IMG/VR virus record: IMGVR_UViG_3300014839_000005
Coordinates: 62,001 to 126,000 of that record
DNA: 64,000 bases
Strand: one strand, 5' to 3'
Source of the DNA: a virus
Position 1 is the stretch's first letter. Every line of letters begins with the position of its first letter. Below the pieces are notes generated by a model. It did not search any database, had not been told where the DNA came from, and was given only the letters and a program-made list of their open reading frames with translations. A program made the position numbers and the translations under genes. Of this stretch, positions 1-7,698 are shown piece by piece.

Positions 1-1
1 T

Positions 2-94
2 GCAAAAAAAATAAGACAATCATCTAATATGAGATTAGGTCTTGCTAAAAGACGCGATAATGTTGGATATAGTTTTCTTAAAAAAGGAAGGTAA
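2..94 (+). CDS. 3' end of an upstream gene (partial)
   Basis: An open frame enters from the window edge and stops with TAA at 92-94, three bases before the next ATG. The visible 30 residues are basic and end in FLKKGR. Too little is present to name a product. The tight spacing and shared strand suggest it belongs to the same operon as the small virion-type genes that follow. Confidence 0.6.
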   Translation, partial: AKKIRQSSNMRLGLAKRRDNVGYSFLKKGR

Positions 95-96
95 TT

Positions 97-543
97 ATGA
101 TTGATTTACAAAAAATTGCTGAAAGTGCATTTGTGAATGAACTTGAAAAAATATCAAAACTTTCACACACACTTGAACCTGACGCTTATACACCTACTAT
201 TAAACATTATGTTAAAAATATCCAAAATATTGAAAAGAAAGAAAAATCTGAATGGAATAAATTAAAAAACAAATATAAACCAGAAATAAGATCTAATAGA
301 TTGGCTGCATTAGGTGGAGCCCTTGGAGGTGGTGGAGCTGGTTTTGCTATAGGAAAATTATTTGGTCTTCCCGTTTCAGGAACCATTGGTGGTAGTTTAC
401 TTGGCGCTGGTGGGGCTGGTGGTATTATGAGTTATATTAACGAATTAAAAAGACCATCTTTTGGAAAAGAAATGTCTTCACATACAGAACGATATGGAGA
501 AGGCGCTCCTAATATCAAAGATTTGCTAATAAATAGAGAATAA
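97..543 (+). CDS. small virion-type protein with N-terminal targeting-like motif
   Basis: 148 aa, started by ATG after an AAGGAAGG Shine-Dalgarno. Residues 1-20 form an amphipathic segment (LQKIAESAFVNELEKIS) that recurs at or near the start of many proteins in this window. Residues 70-110 are Gly/Ala-rich and hydrophobic, resembling a glycine-zipper membrane segment. No family was recognised. I infer an internal capsid or ejected protein whose N-terminus acts as an assembly signal, by analogy with T4 capsid-targeting sequences. It is the first of five similar tandem genes. Confidence 0.75.
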   Translation: MIDLQKIAESAFVNELEKISKLSHTLEPDAYTPTIKHYVKNIQNIEKKEKSEWNKLKNKYKPEIRSNRLAALGGALGGGGAGFAIGKLFGLPVSGTIGGSLLGAGGAGGIMSYINELKRPSFGKEMSSHTERYGEGAPNIKDLLINRE

Positions 544-544
544 G

Positions 545-745
545 ATGAATTGGCTTCAAAAAATAGCTGAAACTGCTTTTGATGATGAAATGCAAAAAAT
601 TCTTCAAGCTGAAGGTATTGATAAAATAATGGATCATAGAGCTTTAACTAGAGTAACGAATATGAATCGCTCTGGTACTAATGTTGGAATTAATGATGAA
701 TACAACCCGACAGAATCAGAAAGTACATATGGACAATCGTTTTGA
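545..745 (+). CDS. small motif-bearing protein
   Basis: 66 aa. The ATG lies one base after the previous stop, so translation is probably coupled. Residues 1-19 carry the recurring motif (LQKIAETAFDDEMQKIL); the rest is polar without a recognisable domain. Its 3' end overlaps the start of the next gene by 17 bases in another frame. Probably a minor internal virion protein, judged only by the motif and its neighbours. Confidence 0.6.
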   Translation: MNWLQKIAETAFDDEMQKILQAEGIDKIMDHRALTRVTNMNRSGTNVGINDEYNPTESESTYGQSF

Positions 746-1145
746 AGAAATAACGAAATACGCTTTTGATGAAGAGTTAAAAAAAATAGCAGACTTTTAT
801 ACTGATATGTTAGCTACTTATCCTGATGAAGAAGAGGAACCTGAATACGAGGAAGAATATCCAGAACAAGCCGCTTCTTATGACTCCCAACGACCTAATC
901 CAATTCCTAGTCTATTTGCTGGTGCAGGAACTGGAACTGCTTTAGCATCTGGTCTTGGAATGTTGAGTAATAATATATTGGGCAATCCTATTTCTCAAAA
1001 TTTTGCCAGAAATGCTATTATTGGCGGTTTAATGGGTGGATTAGGTGCTGGTATTCCAATTTTGATAAATCATTTTTCGTCATCAAATAATAATGAGGAA
1101 AATGATGTTGCCGCTCAACCCATCAATTCAATAATGGAAAATTAA
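729..1145 (+). CDS. small virion-type protein with motif, acidic linker and Gly-rich segment
   Basis: 138 aa from the ATG at 729. The frame is open from 681, but starting at 729 puts the recurring motif (EITKYAFDEELKKIAD) at the N-terminus, as in its neighbours. An acidic Glu/Tyr/Pro stretch follows, then a Gly/Ala-rich hydrophobic region (about residues 60-115) able to span a membrane. No family recognised. Likely an internal or ejected virion protein. Confidence 0.65.
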   Translation: MDNRFEEITKYAFDEELKKIADFYTDMLATYPDEEEEPEYEEEYPEQAASYDSQRPNPIPSLFAGAGTGTALASGLGMLSNNILGNPISQNFARNAIIGGLMGGLGAGIPILINHFSSSNNNEENDVAAQPINSIMEN

Positions 1146-1571
1146 ATGCATTCTATTACACATAAAGCTTTTATTAATGAGTTGGAAAAAATATCTGCAG
1201 CCGGTATAGTGGGAGATATATTAGCAGCTTCGTTGTTAGGTCAATTAGCTATGACTGGTGCTCAACATACTAAAGGAATAAAAGAAGCACTTAAAGCGGG
1301 TGCTACACTAAAACATGCTTTTAGTGCTCCTCCTTTGCCTATTGGAAAAGAATGGAAATTTGTACCATTAAATAGAGTAAATAATCAATTAAAATTACAA
1401 GAAAATCAATTAGCATCTATGACTAAAGAGAAATCTTCTTATGAACATTTTTTAGATGAACAAAGAAAACGAATGCAGACAATTGCTATGCCTACTGGTG
1501 CCGTTGTTTCTATAGCAGCAGAACGAAAACATGATCGTGAACATATACATAAAACACCAATGAAAGGATAA
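1146..1571 (+). CDS. small motif-bearing protein
   Basis: 141 aa, ATG directly after the previous stop codon. Residues 1-18 carry the motif (HKAFINELEKISAAG), followed by a short hydrophobic stretch and a basic, helix-prone C-terminus. No recognised domain. It belongs to the tandem set of putative internal virion proteins at 97-2018. Confidence 0.65.
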   Translation: MHSITHKAFINELEKISAAGIVGDILAASLLGQLAMTGAQHTKGIKEALKAGATLKHAFSAPPLPIGKEWKFVPLNRVNNQLKLQENQLASMTKEKSSYEHFLDEQRKRMQTIAMPTGAVVSIAAERKHDREHIHKTPMKG

Positions 1572-1574
1572 ACA

Positions 1575-2018
1575 ATGAATAAAGATACTATGCAAAAAAT
1601 TGCAGAAGAAGCATTTATTGATGAGCTGGAAAAAATTTCTGGTAAGAAAAGCGAAGTTGCTGGAACAGCAATTGGTGTAGGTGGATCCATTGGAGGGTAT
1701 GCGCTGACTAAAGGTGCAATTAAACGAGGAATGACACCAGAATATGCTAAGGCAATTAATGAATCTCTTATAAAAAATAAAACTATTGGAAAAGTTATGG
1801 GATCTTTAGCGCATTCACAAATGAAACATCCAGGTAAATGGTTAGCCGGTGGATTAGCTCTCAGTGCTATTCCTATCGCAGGTGGGTTAATGCAGAAAGC
1901 TAAATCAAAAGAAGAAATGGATAAACAAAACAAACAAACAATATCTAATTTAGCGCTTGGTCCCTACAATCTTGGTAAACGTATTAAAGCCTCTCTTGCT
2001 AATAAAAAGAAAAACTAA
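1575..2018 (+). CDS. small virion-type protein with motif and two Gly-rich segments
   Basis: 147 aa. N-terminal motif MQKIAEEAFIDELEKISG, then a Gly-rich segment near residues 28-45 and a hydrophobic one near 88-105, with a Lys-rich C-terminus. It is the last of the five tandem genes and is followed by a bidirectional terminator. No family recognised. Confidence 0.7.
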   Translation: MNKDTMQKIAEEAFIDELEKISGKKSEVAGTAIGVGGSIGGYALTKGAIKRGMTPEYAKAINESLIKNKTIGKVMGSLAHSQMKHPGKWLAGGLALSAIPIAGGLMQKAKSKEEMDKQNKQTISNLALGPYNLGKRIKASLANKKKN

Positions 2019-2035
2019 TATTTTTTTTAATAGCT

Positions 2036-2074
2036 AAAAAAAAGACCCCTGTATGTGATCGAGACATACAGGGG
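2036..2074 (-). terminator. strong terminator between convergent units (probably bidirectional)
   Basis: Perfect 11-bp stem (2046-2056 with 2064-2074) and 7-nt loop. On the minus strand it is followed by U8 (2043-2036) and then AGC. On the + strand a looser T-rich tract follows. It closes the retron-like minus-strand operon and probably the + strand gene set ending at 2018. Confidence 0.85.
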
Positions 2075-2084
2075 TTTATTATTT

Positions 2085-2245
2085 GATATGGAACGTAGAC
2101 CGTCTGAGGTCGGGGGCGAAGGCGGGCTCACCTGCTCCAAGATTGAAATAATTGAAAGTCGTCCACTTTCAATTATTCCAATTCTTTCTACTGGCATCAA
2201 GATGTTACATCTCGAACTAAAGGGAAACCCCTTTACTTCCATATC
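2085..2245 (-). ncRNA. candidate retron msr-msd RNA
   Basis: A 161-nt region closed by the perfect inverted repeat GATATGGAA (2085-2093) and TTCCATATC (2237-2245), extendable by 3 bp across a bulge, like retron a1/a2 repeats. Read on the minus strand it holds, in order, a 7-bp stem with 4-nt loop (2235-2218), a 5-bp stem with 3-nt loop (2212-2200), then a long hairpin of about 18 bp (2183-2141). This matches the order of short msr hairpins then a long msd hairpin. One mismatch in the long stem becomes a G-U pair only on the minus strand, which supports that strand. It starts 9 nt after the stop of the 84-aa gene and ends just before the terminator. A TATAAT at 2252-2247 could be its own promoter. 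Its place downstream of the RT is unusual; msDNA production is inferred. Confidence 0.7.
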
Positions 2246-2254
2246 CATTATATA

Positions 2255-2509
2255 TTAGCTCTTTAATATCTTTAAATCTGGTTTTTGAGATTGCGCTGGT
2301 TGAACTTGTTCTCTTGGTTTTACTGATTGATCTAATATTTTCTGGTTTAACTGGTTTGCCTCGGTTCCTACTTTTGTCATTTCTTCATCAAATTGTTTTA
2401 ATCTGGGAAGCATATCCTGAATTAAATTCAGGATAGCTTTCCCAGTGTGTTTGATGTAATATAACACCGCTTCGGAAGTTGGTTTTTGTGGTTCACTGAT
2501 TTTTTCCAT
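2255..2509 (-). CDS. 84-aa helical protein of the retron-like operon
   Basis: 84 aa behind a strong AGGAGG site. Predicted to be mostly helical (residues 10-65), polar, with a Gln/Pro/Lys-rich tail and no recognised family. It lies between RNase H and the structured RNA in the same minus-strand operon. Small accessory proteins occur in some retrons, but any role here is speculative. Confidence 0.65.
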   Translation of the reverse strand: MEKISEPQKPTSEAVLYYIKHTGKAILNLIQDMLPRLKQFDEEMTKVGTEANQLNQKILDQSVKPREQVQPAQSQKPDLKILKS

Positions 2510-2536
2510 ATTAACCTCCTCGATAAAAATGGAAGA

Positions 2537-3025
2537 TTACTTTGAACCATTCCTTATCAGTTCTATATGGTTTTGGGCGATAATATCAGCCCGATTGTTG
2601 AACCGATTGCTTGAGTGGCCCTTGACCCATTGAAATATAACAGACTTGAACTCGGAGGTTTCTTTGTCTATTCTTTTCCATAAGTCAATATTTGCGACCT
2701 GTCCTCCACTGGACTTTCGCCATCCATTGGATTTCCAAGTTTCAAAGTAATCATTCCAATTATCACAGACATATTTTGAATCGGTTAGTATGGTACAACT
2801 GGTTTCACTGGTTAACTGGTTCTTTTTGGTTAGGTACTGATTCAACTTGTTCAATCCCGCTGCTACAGCGGTAAGTTCCATGCAGTTGTTTGTTGTCCCT
2901 CGTAAATGTCCCCCGCCCTCAATAGTATCTTGTTCTGGCGTTACAATAACATAACCGTAACCGCCAGGACAATTTTTTGAAGCATCATTACCGGAACAGC
3001 CACCGTCAGTATATATCAGATACAT
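2537..3025 (-). CDS. rnhA: ribonuclease HI
   Basis: 162 aa, the usual length for RNase HI, which cuts the RNA strand of RNA-DNA hybrids. The DEDD metal site looks complete: Asp in YTDGGCSGN, Glu in NNCMELTAV, Asp in LTDSKYV and Asp in NNRADIIAQ; the WVKGHSSN segment is also typical. It lies 40 bases after the reverse transcriptase in the same operon. In known retrons RNase H activity comes from the host and trims the msr template, so a dedicated copy beside a retron-type RT suggests the phage supplies this step. It could alternatively remove replication primers. Confidence 0.93.
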   Translation of the reverse strand: MYLIYTDGGCSGNDASKNCPGGYGYVIVTPEQDTIEGGGHLRGTTNNCMELTAVAAGLNKLNQYLTKKNQLTSETSCTILTDSKYVCDNWNDYFETWKSNGWRKSSGGQVANIDLWKRIDKETSEFKSVIFQWVKGHSSNRFNNRADIIAQNHIELIRNGSK

Positions 3026-3065
3026 GGTTTATCCCTTACTTAACAAAGATCAGGTAGGATTATTG

Positions 3066-4175
3066 TCAAGCAGCTGCTCTCCCGAACTTTCTTTCTTCGA
3101 ATTCTTTGAGCATCATCATATACTTTTCGCCCTTTTTCCTGTCTACGCTCATAAGATAGGAAGCGAATCCTTTCAGTTTTCTTATCTCTCCCTTTGTGGT
3201 CTTGGCTGCATTTTTGAATTTTGATGTCGCATTAAAAACTGCAGCCCTGAAATTATTTACTACTTTTTTCGGTAGAGATGTTTTTTCATTGACAACAATC
3301 CCGCATACTTTAAGTCTGCCGGCATGTGATTTCCAATTTGTTTTATCCTTATTAGGAATAAAACCATAAGCCCACAATAACCTATATACTTTTGTCTGTA
3401 TTAATTTCCTCAATTGCCACTTATCATGGGTTTTTGAAGAAAAACACAAATCATCAGCATATCGAGTATAAATGATGTCATTGGCTTGACAATATTCTAC
3501 CATTGACTCATCAAATCCTCTAAGAACTATGTTCGCTATAATGGGAGATGTTGGAAATCCCTGAGCGGTAAATCCATTATAAATACAGAGTTTGATCACT
3601 CTTGTAAGCAGAGATTGATATCCAGTTTTTTCGCAATAATCAGGAATGTGAACAGCTTTGATCTCTTCACATTTATGAGGAAAGTTCTTGTTCTTATTAT
3701 GATATAAAGACGGATGGCATTTTCCTTCCAGCATATATTCATAATACCTGCAATAACGGCAGATATTTTTATTGCCAAATAGGCAATTCTTTAAATGTTT
3801 TTCGGAAATACTGTCAAAAAAACTCTTTATATCAATTTTTCCAAGACTTTTTGCGCCTACATGTTTTTTAGCATTGGTTACAATGCCACGTTTGATGATA
3901 AAACCGTGAACAGCTTCGTTAGGTTTGTACCTTCTGAATATTCTCCAATACACAGCCTTCTGAAGATATTTAAGAGTACCGTCGGGAGCCAGTACCTTTC
4001 TCACGGAACCATCTTTTTTAGGTATTTCAATCTTCCTTACATGCATTGGCAGATCATTAATAATCGTATCAACTTTTTCAAGTGGTTGACCAAAAATATC
4101 TGACAATTTAAAGTTACTGTAAGGAGTTGGTGGTTTAACAGCTTTTTCAGCTGTGGCTTGGTTCTGCTGGTCCAC
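3066..4175 (-). CDS. retron-type reverse transcriptase
   Basis: 369 aa. Retron hallmarks in order: HGFIIKRGIVTNAKKHVG with the retron NAxxH motif (101-105), catalytic Asp115 in KIDIKSFF, QGFPTSP (205-211), the YADD box (239-242) in YTRYADDLCFSS, and a VCGIVVN segment where retrons often have VTG. Between the first catalytic Asp and QGFPTSP is an unusual Cys-rich insertion (Cys131, 139, 142, 153, 169, 181) that may bind zinc. The QGFPTSP form argues against a diversity-generating RT. The start overlaps the end of the DHH gene by 29 bases; RNase H, a small protein and a structured RNA follow on the same strand. Confidence 0.93.
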   Translation of the reverse strand: MDQQNQATAEKAVKPPTPYSNFKLSDIFGQPLEKVDTIINDLPMHVRKIEIPKKDGSVRKVLAPDGTLKYLQKAVYWRIFRRYKPNEAVHGFIIKRGIVTNAKKHVGAKSLGKIDIKSFFDSISEKHLKNCLFGNKNICRYCRYYEYMLEGKCHPSLYHNKNKNFPHKCEEIKAVHIPDYCEKTGYQSLLTRVIKLCIYNGFTAQGFPTSPIIANIVLRGFDESMVEYCQANDIIYTRYADDLCFSSKTHDKWQLRKLIQTKVYRLLWAYGFIPNKDKTNWKSHAGRLKVCGIVVNEKTSLPKKVVNNFRAAVFNATSKFKNAAKTTKGEIRKLKGFASYLMSVDRKKGEKYMMMLKEFEERKFGRAAA

Positions 4176-5253
4176 TGGTTTCCTCCTGTGTTTTTACTTT
4201 CTCCCTGGCTTCATCGATATTTTGAGCCGCACCTGTTTTTATAAGATCTTCGGCTTTTTTCTCAAATTTGTCATCTGCCTTATCAACACCGTATTTTTCC
4301 ATACCCTCCTCTTTATAGTTATTTGTGATTTTGGAAAAATCATCAATGAAGGATTCGATGCTATCTTCTTTAATAAATCCTCCACCGACATTATAATGGC
4401 CACCACCTTTAACATAATCAAGGTTGGCCAGGAACCTTCCAATATGGAGATCATTCTTTTCAGAATGCCAACGATTGAAGGCGACCTGCAGATGCCATCT
4501 TTTATTCCATACTGAAGATATTCTGATGTTATACTTAACATCAGGCCTTATGAAAGCTTCGGAATATCTGGGAAACTGACCTGTCCTTCTTTGACGAATA
4601 ACGGAAATCTTATTATAGACTTCCATATTCTGCTTTGCTTTCATAACATCGCCACGAAGATCATCAATGACGGATGCGTCGAGATTTAATATGGCGATTG
4701 TTTCATCAAGATCAAATTCTGTATTTACCAGGACTTCGACAATTCTGTTAAAAATCATGTCGTTGGGCTGTATTCTTTCAAGATACGCCCTTATAATCAT
4801 GATAGGACTTGCATTGGTAAAAACAAAATTAACATCCTGATAAAGTGCCGCATCAATCATATTGATGCTTTTAACCAATTCAGGAAGAAGGATGTTTGTA
4901 TTGCATTCTGCCCTATTTTTCTTTAAATAGTTAAAAAGAAGTTGGAATGCTGAATATGCCGCTGGATCATAAATAGTTTCATCATTGATTACCGGCTTAT
5001 GCCCAAGATCTTTATTGGGATGATGGTCTACCCAAAATGTGGATTGTCTGTGATCTTCAAAGTCGAAAATTGATAATGTATCATTCTCCCCAAGATTGAG
5101 TTTTGTGACAAGTTCGTTAAATTTTTCTCCTCTGGAATAAGACATCACAGGATAAAGGCGATAATTGATTTTGTTATTGATTATGTACTTTAAATACAAG
5201 GCGGCACAACAAATCCCGTCTACATCAGCGTGATACACGACATGATGGCTCAT
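4147..5253 (-). CDS. DHH/DHHA1 family phosphoesterase
   Basis: 368 aa. Motif I HADVDG (8-13), Asp64 in SIFDFED, the DHH triad VDHHP (75-79) and GGGH (283-286) in the DHHA1 part are all present, so a metal-dependent phosphodiesterase or exonuclease like RecJ/NrnA is likely. The last ~45 residues form a charged tail. It is the first gene of the retron-like operon, downstream of two promoter boxes, and its end overlaps the RT start by 29 bases, implying coupled translation. Possible roles are trimming msDNA or RNA, degrading nucleic acid as an effector, or recycling oligonucleotides; the sequence cannot decide. Confidence 0.88.
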   Translation of the reverse strand: MSHHVVYHADVDGICCAALYLKYIINNKINYRLYPVMSYSRGEKFNELVTKLNLGENDTLSIFDFEDHRQSTFWVDHHPNKDLGHKPVINDETIYDPAAYSAFQLLFNYLKKNRAECNTNILLPELVKSINMIDAALYQDVNFVFTNASPIMIIRAYLERIQPNDMIFNRIVEVLVNTEFDLDETIAILNLDASVIDDLRGDVMKAKQNMEVYNKISVIRQRRTGQFPRYSEAFIRPDVKYNIRISSVWNKRWHLQVAFNRWHSEKNDLHIGRFLANLDYVKGGGHYNVGGGFIKEDSIESFIDDFSKITNNYKEEGMEKYGVDKADDKFEKKAEDLIKTGAAQNIDEAREKVKTQEETSGPAEPSHS

Positions 5254-5320
5254 GGTTCCTCCGGTTTGTTTTAAGTAAAAAAAGGCAGGTAGGGGTAGGT
5301 AAAAAGATAATTAAATCTTT

Positions 5321-5355
5321 CAATATTGTTATTACAGGAATGATATTAAAATAAC
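5321..5355 (-). promoter_or_regulatory. 35-bp GTTATT/ATAAC box, proximal copy of a tandem pair
   Basis: On the minus strand: GTTATT, 17 nt, then ATAACAATATTG, matching the box found ten times in the window with the same 35-bp length. It lies 68 bp upstream of the DHH gene start and is the weaker copy in its -10-like part. Confidence 0.6.
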
Positions 5356-5378
5356 AATATCGAAATAACAAATAACTA

Positions 5379-5413
5379 CATTATAGTTATGTCATATAAT
5401 CATTAAAAATAAC
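5379..5413 (-). promoter_or_regulatory. 35-bp GTTATT/ATAAC box, distal copy of a tandem pair
   Basis: On the minus strand: GTTATT, 17 nt, ATAACTATAATG, an exact match to the consensus with a perfect TATAAT. Directed at the DHH-RT-RNase H operon. It begins a few bases after the helicase stop codon, so it probably also separates the retron-like operon from the helicase unit. Confidence 0.7.
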
Positions 5414-5419
5414 AGAGGA

Positions 5420-6814
5420 TTATTTAGATCCGACTTCTTGAAGAGCTTTAAGAAATTGATTATTTAAAGCAGATTTTTGATTGGATAACATCTGAAGATA
5501 TTCATCAGTACCTTTATCTCGATGTTTGAAGATAAAACCATGTTTTCGTGGTTGAGCGACAAAGTTCTGTACCTCAACCTTTCTCTCTTCTTCTGGCAAA
5601 TCAGTATGTGATTTATATCGAACAACCCTACCCTTTACCTGTTCAAGCTGAGGATTGTTCCAATGAGGTTCCATAACTTGCATTAATTTAGTGCCTCTTA
5701 AATCTAGCCCTTCTCCACCAGCTCCAGATATCAACAGTTGTTTTATTTTACCCGTATTATAATTTTTGATAATTTGATGTCTTTGTCCTATAGGAGTTTT
5801 TCCAGTAAATTCAGCATAAGGAACTTTATTTTTTTCTAATAATGATCCAAGAGGCTTAATACCATGCCCGAGATAATTAGAATATGTAACCCCTTTATAA
5901 TTTTTATCTGATTTAAGTTTATTTGCTATTTCACTATATGCCCTCGTGATCTTTGGAGCATCTTTTATATCAGCAGAAAGATTGTATTCTCCAGGATAGT
6001 TTGAAATTTGTCTTGTAGCAGTTAAAAAAGCATTCATTTCTTTTGATTCAGATTTTGATGGCGCAATACCATGTCCTATTTTATATGCAAAAGAAGGATG
6101 TCCCTTTAAGGCCATCTTATAAGCGGCTTCTTGTTTAGGAGACATCTCAACATCAATTTCTTTTTCTTCTACTTTTGGATAATCTTTTGTTGGAGGTTTA
6201 TAATAATCAACTTTTCCTTTAAAACCTTCTTTAATTTCGTTAATATTTTTTGCTACTTGAACTTCACCAGGTTTGATTCCTCTAAATACTCTTGCAAAAA
6301 TATTAGGATTAATTTTTTTAGTTGTTATATATCTTTGATTAAATAGTTTTTCATCTCTTGGAGCTTTCATATTTAAACCCCTCATAATTGGAATTAATTC
6401 ACTTGGCCTATTTCGAAGAGGGGTTCCAGTAAGAAATAATGTTTTATCACCTTTAAGTTGATCTGGAAGATGTGACCTTTGACTATCCATCCTGCCCATT
6501 CTATGAGCTTCATCAAATACCAACATTCTTCCTTTTGCGGATTCAGGGGGTTTATTGTATGAATATGCAGTGACTGGTTCATTAATTTTATGTTTAGCTT
6601 TTTCTTTTGCAAAATTAAATTTTAACGATGCGGGACCGACGACTGTAAGGGGTTTATTAAATGCTTTGCCGGCAGCTAATGCTGTAAGAGTTTTACCAGA
6701 ACCTAATCCGTGATAAACCAAAAGAGCATCTTGATTTTGTAATTTTTCACTTACTCTTTTTTGATGTTCTTGCAATTCGTAAGCAAATTTTATAAGAACA
6801 TTATGATTTATCAT
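5420..6814 (-). CDS. SF2/SNF2-like DNA helicase
   Basis: 464 aa. Q-motif-like ELQEHQ (13-18), Walker A GLGSGKT (36-42), DEAH (101-104), LTGTPLRN (128-135), a motif V segment GAGGEGLDLRG and motif VI GRVVRYKS give a full two-lobe ATPase. The N-terminus (LIKFAYELQEHQ) loosely resembles the recurring virion motif, but that overlaps the Q motif and may be chance. The ATG is three bases after the stop of the upstream motif-bearing gene, so they share an operon. Phage enzymes of this type act in replication or transcription; being carried in the virion is possible but unproven. Confidence 0.88.
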   Translation of the reverse strand: MINHNVLIKFAYELQEHQKRVSEKLQNQDALLVYHGLGSGKTLTALAAGKAFNKPLTVVGPASLKFNFAKEKAKHKINEPVTAYSYNKPPESAKGRMLVFDEAHRMGRMDSQRSHLPDQLKGDKTLFLTGTPLRNRPSELIPIMRGLNMKAPRDEKLFNQRYITTKKINPNIFARVFRGIKPGEVQVAKNINEIKEGFKGKVDYYKPPTKDYPKVEEKEIDVEMSPKQEAAYKMALKGHPSFAYKIGHGIAPSKSESKEMNAFLTATRQISNYPGEYNLSADIKDAPKITRAYSEIANKLKSDKNYKGVTYSNYLGHGIKPLGSLLEKNKVPYAEFTGKTPIGQRHQIIKNYNTGKIKQLLISGAGGEGLDLRGTKLMQVMEPHWNNPQLEQVKGRVVRYKSHTDLPEEERKVEVQNFVAQPRKHGFIFKHRDKGTDEYLQMLSNQKSALNNQFLKALQEVGSK

Positions 6815-6817
6815 AAT

Positions 6818-7576
6818 TTAATAAGAGTAATAAGGGCGTGAAGTATCTTTTTTCTTTGTTGATATCATTTTTTTTGCAAGAGAAAGTCCCACAGCTGTAG
6901 TACCTAATGCCATTTTTGATTTACTAAGATTTTCTCCAAAACTGCTTATTTCACGGTCTATAGACATATTGGGGGATTGTTTTTTAACATAAGCTGTTTT
7001 TAAATCTGACAAAGCGTTTCCAAGGTTTTTATAAGATCCAGCAATATAAGAAGGAGATAATTTTTCTTTAGCTTTATTAATGGCGGCCAATGATAAATCC
7101 CCACCAACTCTTAACCCAGCAACAATTTTTGTGCTGAGTGGTACTGTTGCTATTTTTGCAAGTTCATCTCGAAAGGCATATTCAGAAATTTTCATCATTC
7201 TATCTTGAGGTTGTGGAGTATTTCTTAATAAATTCATTATATACATTGAATCTGGGTCTTGATACGATGCCTCATGTAATTTTTTTAAAATTCCAAGTTG
7301 CCCTCTCTGATGTCCTGCTTTATATCCTAAATATCCTGACCCTCCACTAAGCCCAGCCAATCCTAAGCCAATAGCTAATCGTTTTAAAGTTTGAGCCTTG
7401 GGAAGTTTGAAATCTGAAATTTTTTCAAGATTTTCACTAATACCACCTATTAACTTTGTCTTACCTTTTTTCTGTCCTGCCTTATATCCTAAATGAGCTG
7501 AACCAGCAGCAATACCGGCAGCGCCAAGGCCCATAGCTGTTCTTTTAAGAAATGTTTTATTAATATCTACCTTCAT
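6818..7576 (-). CDS. motif-bearing protein with duplicated Gly-rich segment
   Basis: 252 aa after a GGAGG site. Two copies of a Gly/Ala hydrophobic unit of the form LKRxAxGLGxAGxxxGS, each followed by LGYKAG (near residues 10-35 and 64-90), suggest internal duplication of a membrane-active segment. The recurring motif appears internally near 127-142 (MKISEYAFRDELAKIA). No family recognised. Likely an internal or ejected virion protein although it is on the minus strand with the helicase. Confidence 0.65.
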   Translation of the reverse strand: MKVDINKTFLKRTAMGLGAAGIAAGSAHLGYKAGQKKGKTKLIGGISENLEKISDFKLPKAQTLKRLAIGLGLAGLSGGSGYLGYKAGHQRGQLGILKKLHEASYQDPDSMYIMNLLRNTPQPQDRMMKISEYAFRDELAKIATVPLSTKIVAGLRVGGDLSLAAINKAKEKLSPSYIAGSYKNLGNALSDLKTAYVKKQSPNMSIDREISSFGENLSKSKMALGTTAVGLSLAKKMISTKKKDTSRPYYSY

Positions 7577-7698
7577 TATTCCTCCTGGTGGTATTTGAAT
7601 AGTCCTATCTAATTATAATATAAATTATTAGAGTTGCCAACTCAAAGTTTTGGATGATATAATATTTTATAGTATATTTGGTGTAGAGGCACTCTTTG
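7577..7698. promoter_or_regulatory. divergent intergenic region
   Basis: This 122-bp AT-rich gap separates divergent genes. On the + strand GATATAATATT (about 7656-7666) could be a -10 element for the packaging genes. On the minus strand TATAATTAGATAG (around 7600-7612) could serve the 252-aa gene. Neither has the 35-bp box of the other minus-strand units. Confidence 0.35.

Noticed and set aside
2027-2258. Open frames on both strands across the candidate retron RNA (73 and 67 codons)
   Set aside because: Both run through the terminator or the nested hairpins, lack a separate ribosome site and have no protein-like conservation signal; the palindromes explain the sequence better.
3066-4175. 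Diversity-generating retroelement
   Set aside because: The RT has retron motifs (NAxxH, QGFPTSP), and I saw no template/variable repeat pair near a receptor-binding gene; a systematic search for A-biased repeats was not possible.
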